Shown here in pieces: positions 4,301 to 5,147 of a stretch of DNA of 5,147 bases. Under the pieces are notes generated by a model. The model was not told the DNA's origin. It saw only the letters and a list, made by a program, of their open reading frames with translations, and ran no database searches. Position numbers and translations under genes: made by a program. How positions within the stretch are numbered: the stretch's first letter is position 1; the number at the start of each line of letters is the position of its first letter. This stretch comes from Oscillospiraceae bacterium. Its GTDB lineage: Bacteria > Bacillota > Clostridia > Oscillospirales > Oscillospiraceae. Location: NCBI GenBank assembly GCA_017409645.1, contig JAFQSI010000295.1, positions 1 through 5,147 of the forward strand. Reading direction: 5' to 3'.

Positions 4301-5147
4301 CCTATTTTGAAAATGCCTACGGTATCACCGATTTCAGCTACACCGAGTGGTTCCATGTCTCCTCCACGCCTGCGGCCTACGCCGACAATGTGGGCCTGCG
4401 TGCAGGTAAGCCCGTCTATTCCTACGAGGGCTGGTGGGGCTACGACTCCATGCCCGTCATCTATTCCACCAATGGCTCCGAGTATCAGACCGGCAACTGG
4501 GCCGAGGAGATCATCGAGGGCGAAAACTCCGTCAACGCCTACTGGATCAGCAAGGGCATGGACGGCTGGCGTCTGGACGTTGCCAACGAGGTTTCTGATG
4601 AAACCTGGCAGCACTTCCGGGACTCCGTCAAGGCTCTGGACTCCGACGCCGTCATCATCGGCGAGATCTGGGACGACGCCACCAAGTACCTGATGGGCGA
4701 CATGTACGACTCCGTCATGAACTACCAGTTCCGCAACAACGTGGTGAACTTCGCCAAGGGCACCGGCGCTGCCGATACCGCAAAAGCCATGGAGAAGCTC
4801 CGGGAGCGCTATCCCGAGGAGGCCTTCTACGCCATGATGAATCTGGTGGGCTCCCACGACACCACCCGCATCCTTTCCTATCTGGACGGCATCGGCGACG
4901 ACCGGAACCAGAAGGACTTCGACTCCGCCTTCCCCACCTACGAGGGTACCTCCCAGCTTGCCAAGGACCGGCAGTATCTGGTGGCCTTCATGCAGTTCAC
5001 CTATGCCGGTGCCCCCACCATCTACTACGGCGATGAGATCGGCATGGTGGGCTCCGACGATCCCGACGACCGCCGGGCCTTCGAGTGGGGCCGGGGCAAC
5101 CGGGAGCTGGTGGAGTACTACGCCCGCCTGGCTGCCATCCGCAGCGA
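1348..5147 (+). CDS. Secreted multidomain GH13 amylopullulanase-like enzyme (3' end cut off by window edge)
   Basis: Seen: 1266 codons running off the right edge. Residues 1-31 are a signal peptide (MKK..RR, hydrophobic 12-27, cleavage near VRAA). Then come X25-like modules (38-128 and 138-256), a TEPTDP linker (258-277), two CBM26-like starch-binding modules (278-367, 376-468), X25-like module 3 (477-568) and a degenerate fourth (573-651), an amylase N-terminal beta domain (655-784) and a GH13 barrel from about 785. Barrel motifs are IYQIFPDRFFNG (790-801), DGVFNH (930-935), GWRLDVANE with nucleophile D1077, GEIWDD with acid/base E1106, and GSHD with stabiliser D1171; YYGDEIGM and DDRRAFEWG follow. 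All catalytic residues are intact. Known: GH13 cuts alpha-1,4 and sometimes alpha-1,6 glucan bonds with retention. The barrel most resembles GH13_39 amylopullulanases, with neopullulanase-like GEIWDD, so dual specificity is inferred. It should act on starch outside the cell; any surface anchor would lie downstream. The gene is divergent from the dehydrogenase. Confidence 0.95.
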   Translation, partial: MKKTNHPIRRSLCLLLALVMVLGMLPGVRAAGEEPAPAGTYYVAGVAALCGSEWNEADPDNLMTWNGETGLFEKVYADVAVGTYQFKVTDGTWNNAWGKDGQNYTFQVSAVCDVTVTFDPDTKAVNATGDGVGAVTGIEIKSITAVGGGKGNFLNGKSWDVAAAANHMTASGSVYTITYENVAAGTYEVKFAANDSWNDNWGSNGSAYAGGSAEAVYNGQNIKFTVSEASDVTLKLDLTGFRYSTKNGATYAIDMVPAETEPTDPTEPTDPEIPDGDTKVVLHFMKPDTWSSVNAYLWTTAGAVSGYSDYNSWPGKAISDADGDGWYDLTVVTENAFYFIFNDGSSQTADLQTGEITGDTELWIVGNDVSADQPMNTVLLHFFQPMSWGDDIHAYAWDASGSQLLGAWPGTPAAANHDNEGWFDMTIETGSVSGFSFIFNDNAGHQTADLATGALQFRNELWVYADQSVSAEAPADWVNYDLAIFVPGSFPGPSWDPGSNRMTYNHILGVYQYTFENVPAANYQYKIAHDGSWNENYGMGGVRDGANYSVTVPEQMDVSVYYSVATHLAVTNLDYEFVQAVVRGTGFETVPLTDPGLTGIYSAVVHMAAGTYTDVQILCGDDVYSFAEIVVDADKDVTFYLDPITGIFYCNASDIPLNTDYISYNSHSKNDKSVFGAVATGEEVTFSIHTGWDVTSAVLVVKGVGSYPMTSSGSHNSVNNHWDATISIPNKGEYDYYFVLSNGSNVAVYGDDDGYYGEGTVTDLTSVMPYDLVVYEAGYETPDWMKNAVIYQIFPDRFFNGDESNDQAQTWARGEVDYEFITDWYTLPENPEQEGLLTEEEYKSSGAWYGDGQWSNEIYGGDLKGITERIDYLKALGVNVIYLNPVFWSISSHRYDAVSYSEIDPILGTLGDFEELVAVAEENDMHIILDGVFNHVSDDSVYFDRYYRFLGQSEKIGAYPYWACVYDCMAENGVDQATAEAYAKTYFENAYGITDFSYTEWFHVSSTPAAYADNVGLRAGKPVYSYEGWWGYDSMPVIYSTNGSEYQTGNWAEEIIEGENSVNAYWISKGMDGWRLDVANEVSDETWQHFRDSVKALDSDAVIIGEIWDDATKYLMGDMYDSVMNYQFRNNVVNFAKGTGAADTAKAMEKLRERYPEEAFYAMMNLVGSHDTTRILSYLDGIGDDRNQKDFDSAFPTYEGTSQLAKDRQYLVAFMQFTYAGAPTIYYGDEIGMVGSDDPDDRRAFEWGRGNRELVEYYARLAAIRS
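1459..2118 (+). repeat. Tandem X25-like beta modules 1 and 2 of the GH13 protein
   Basis: Two consecutive modules share the line VAVGTYQFKV..GTWNNAWG (module 1, residues 38-128) and VAAGTYEVKF..DSWNDNWG (module 2, residues 138-256). Each ends in a V-T-hydrophobic strand (VTVTFDPDTKAV and VTLKLDLTGF). This is the signature of the X25 module of pullulanases such as that of Bacillus acidopullulyticus. Module 2 is longer because of an AYAGGSAEAVYNG insertion. The role in the family is accessory, either structural or weakly glucan-binding. The repeat is at protein level; nucleotide identity is low. Confidence 0.75.
2125..2178 (+). repeat. Low-complexity Thr-Glu-Pro-Asp linker
   Basis: The coding sequence repeats near-identical GAGCCCAC and GA(T/C)CC units and encodes TEPTDPTEPTDPEIPDGD. 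It separates the X25-like pair from the CBM26-like pair. Acidic Pro/Thr linkers of this kind are usual in secreted modular glycoside hydrolases, where they give flexibility between binding and catalytic parts. Confidence 0.8.
2179..2751 (+). repeat. Tandem CBM26-like starch-binding modules of the GH13 protein
   Basis: Residues 278-367 and 376-468 share the order LHF, a Trp, AYLW/AYAW, WPG, GWYD/GWFD, FIFND, QTADL, TG and ELW. This is the layout of family 26 starch-binding modules found singly or in tandem in amylases of gut Firmicutes and lactobacilli. Aromatic pairs Y296/W298 plus W313, and Y395/W397 plus W408, are kept in both copies, so both probably bind alpha-glucan. Tandem copies generally raise avidity for granular or insoluble starch. 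Confidence 0.82.
2776..3300 (+). repeat. X25-like module 3 and a degenerate fourth module
   Basis: Module 3 (residues 477-568) keeps the X25 line as VPAANYQYKI..GSWNENYGMGG and the closing strand VSVYYSVATHL. The segment after it (573-651) keeps AAGTYTDVQI and VTFYLDPITGIFYC, but it lacks the SWNxNxG loop and is shorter. It is therefore read as a diverged X25 relative. Together they link the CBM26-like pair to the amylase N-domain. The fourth assignment is the weaker of the two. Confidence 0.6.

Noticed and set aside
1258..4857. Minus-strand reading frame of 1199 codons
   Set aside because: Its product is a Gly/Val/His/Asp-rich string with no domain. It lies in exact antisense codon register to a GH13 gene with signal peptide, modules and all catalytic motifs. 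It is a codon-bias shadow.

Overview
This is a GC-rich window with strong G/C preference at third codon positions. It carries two divergently oriented, truncated protein genes around an AT-richer intergenic region of about 415 bp. The protein families, a Firmicutes-style signal peptide, purine-rich Shine-Dalgarno sites and TTGACA/TATAAT-type promoters fit a gut-type clostridial Firmicute, for example of Oscillospiraceae/Ruminococcaceae type. That taxonomic placement is inference from style, not from a marker gene.

Left part (1-932, minus strand): the first 310 codons of an Ldh2-family NAD(P)-dependent malate/L-lactate-type dehydrogenase. Its C-terminus lies beyond the left edge. Middle (933-1347): a divergent control region. 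It contains a convincing sigma-A-type promoter for each gene (TTGACT-17-TATAAA leftward; TTGTTT-17-TATAAT rightward), a small hairpin just upstream of the rightward ribosome binding site, and several short inverted repeats that could be operators. Right part (1348 to the end, plus strand): the first 1266 codons of a very large secreted multidomain starch/pullulan-degrading enzyme of glycoside hydrolase family 13, most like the amylopullulanases (GH13_39-like). Its order is signal peptide, two X25-like modules, a Thr/Glu/Pro/Asp linker, two CBM26-like starch-binding modules, a third X25-like module and a degenerate fourth, an amylase N-terminal beta domain, and a GH13 barrel with an intact catalytic triad. 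The C-terminus lies beyond the right edge.

The GH13 protein would bind and cut starch or related alpha-glucans outside the cell. The dehydrogenase would act on a 2-keto/2-hydroxy acid in the cytoplasm. Nothing in the window ties the two into one pathway beyond the shared control region. I see no RNA genes, CRISPR array, insertion sequence or attachment site. I do not find an evident new biological system. The most noteworthy items are the module order of the GH13 protein, a predicted helical insertion with a CxxxC motif in its domain B, the intramodular pairing of all its visible mature cysteines, and the inverted repeats in the intergenic region.
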